A stretch of DNA of 64,000 nt, from positions 248,001 through 312,000 of the forward strand of contig ML133428.1 of the NCBI GenBank assembly GCA_003864495.1. The letters are read 5' to 3'. Positions 62,903 through 64,000 of this stretch are shown here, piece after piece (within the stretch, counting starts at the first letter, position 1; each line of letters begins with the position of its first letter). The DNA is from Nemopilema nomurai. Lineage: Eukaryota; Cnidaria; Scyphozoa; Rhizostomeae; Rhizostomatidae. The notes under the pieces are model-generated. The model saw only the letters and a list, made by a program, of their open reading frames with translations. It did no database searches and was not told where the DNA came from. The position numbers and the translations under genes were made by a program.

Positions 62903-64000
62903 ACTCTGCAATTCCCTCTTATTATACAAGAACAAGCAAGCACAATACAATTTCTTTCTAAAATTACTCCTAAAAATTACTCTAATAAGATAAATCCTGT
63001 ACAGTTTTTGATGGCAATGTGTGACGTTTATCAGGGCCTCCGACGAAGGGGAAGCCGGGGGGGGCCATGGCCCCCTCACTTTTTTGTAAAACAATAGATC
63101 TTTTTTAAACATCTTTTGTTACGATTGTCAAAATTTTCCTTGGCCCCTCCACTTTCCAACCTGCGTCGGAGCCCATGTTTATGCGAAAAGAATAAAAAAT
63201 GCGGAAAAAATCCTTCCCAGGCGGCTCCCTACGTCCTAGCCATTGTCGCAAAGTGTCATTGTAAATCGTGGTGACTATCGCCTTTTGCAGAAATAAAATG
63301 CTGCTCCGTTACAAGTTGCTAAGAGGCTTCCAGTACCAGAAGCGTCAAAATAAAAAGTTGTTGATGCAGTGGCCTTTAAAACGGCACATACTGAAGTGAA
63401 ACTATATTGGTAGCTGTTTTCTGCATCCTTTTGACGACCTATGAAGATCAGAATCTTGTAGGCTAATCTTGAAGTTTTTGAATTTGCTCAAGGTACTTGA
63501 TGTCACGAATAAAGCTTTTGTGACTTGGGCCCAGTCTCCCCGAAACTAGGAGGAGGGACTGGCCAAGTCCCGTTTTGCAATGCCATATCAAATGATAAAG
63601 AAGTGGAAAGTTATTCAAACCTTGACAACGCAATGTATTTGTCAAATTTGTCTACTCCATTCAAATATCCTGCTGACGCCCCTGAGGCTGAACTTGAATT
63701 TCGGAAAAGAATGTTTTAAGGCTAATCAAATGTTAGAGTTATCCATGGCAACTGTAGCTTATTGGCGATATATTTATTCATTTGCCAAGGCCATATCTTT
63801 CTGTCCACTACTTTGACTTTAAATCCAATTTCATCCCATTGACGTAAAGTAAGTGAAAGCACCCTCAGGGATAAAAGAACCAGGTCGGTGGTGGTTAAAC
63901 GAGCTGCAAAGGAAGTTGACCAAATTTAGTGATAGAATGCCGTTAAAGTTGTCTCTAAAATTTGATGTGTACCGCAGAAAATCCCCAGAACTTTGAGCCC
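62903..64000. other. Right end of window, no gene recognised
   Basis: Presumed promoter side of the BORCS7-like gene, then anonymous DNA. A GC-rich palindromic patch containing GGGGGCCATGGCCCCC lies near 63,060-63,075 and looks like a repeat fragment. A 64-codon plus-strand frame at 63,525-63,719 has a hydrophilic end (PEAELEFRKRMF), but nothing supports it as an exon. Confidence 0.35.

Noticed and set aside
63525..63719. 64-codon plus-strand frame ending PEAELEFRKRMF
   Set aside because: Composition is protein-like at the end, but there is no domain, no splice border that fits and no neighbouring exon. Too weak to annotate.

Overview
This is eukaryotic nuclear DNA. Long AT-rich introns with GT-AG borders, two deeply conserved metazoan multi-exon genes, and hAT, Ty3/gypsy and MITE-like elements all point to an animal. 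The gene content and style suggest a cnidarian, most likely a stony coral or sea anemone; this is inference, since no species-specific marker was found.

Region 1 (about 1-25,800) is a young tandem array of intronless GNAT-fold genes of the glycine N-acyltransferase-like (GLYAT/FR47) type, all on the minus strand. Two subtypes occur in the order A1, B1, B2, A2, B3, A3, C. Type A is about 350 aa and type B about 352 aa. A1, A2, A3, B2, B3 and C are intact, B1 is broken by a frameshift, and a further N-terminal fragment lies behind A3. The copies sit in repeat units of about 6.2 kb (A2-B3 repeats as A3-C; window positions 1-3,250 repeat at 13,985-17,250). The acetyl-CoA-binding half is nearly identical between A and B while the N-terminal halves differ, which suggests gene conversion. 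Unit 1 carries a decayed hAT transposase gene. A truncated Ty3/gypsy element is inserted just upstream of B1, and a 900-bp non-autonomous DNA transposon is nested inside it.

Region 2 (25,800-29,400) holds no recognisable gene, only a MITE-like element at 27,547-28,192.

Region 3 (29,417-50,088, minus strand) is FANCI, the Fanconi anemia ID2-complex subunit. I rebuilt it exon by exon as 48 phase-checked exons plus one uncertain microexon, about 1,300 aa in all. The monoubiquitylated lysine and the adjacent S/TQ cluster are visible. Oddities include a GC-AG intron behind a 38-nt exon and a 3' splice site duplicated in four tandem 107-bp repeats.

Region 4 (50,494-57,828, plus strand) is a complete STK32/YANK-family kinase gene of ten exons and 431 codons. 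It is head to head with FANCI across a 405-bp shared promoter that contains a perfect palindromic E2F-type site.

Region 5 (57,829-64,000) is mostly non-coding, apart from a partial minus-strand gene that resembles BORCS7, a subunit of the lysosomal BORC complex. The three single-copy genes (DNA repair, kinase, lysosome positioning) share no obvious pathway; the acyltransferase array is the accessory, fast-changing part of the window.
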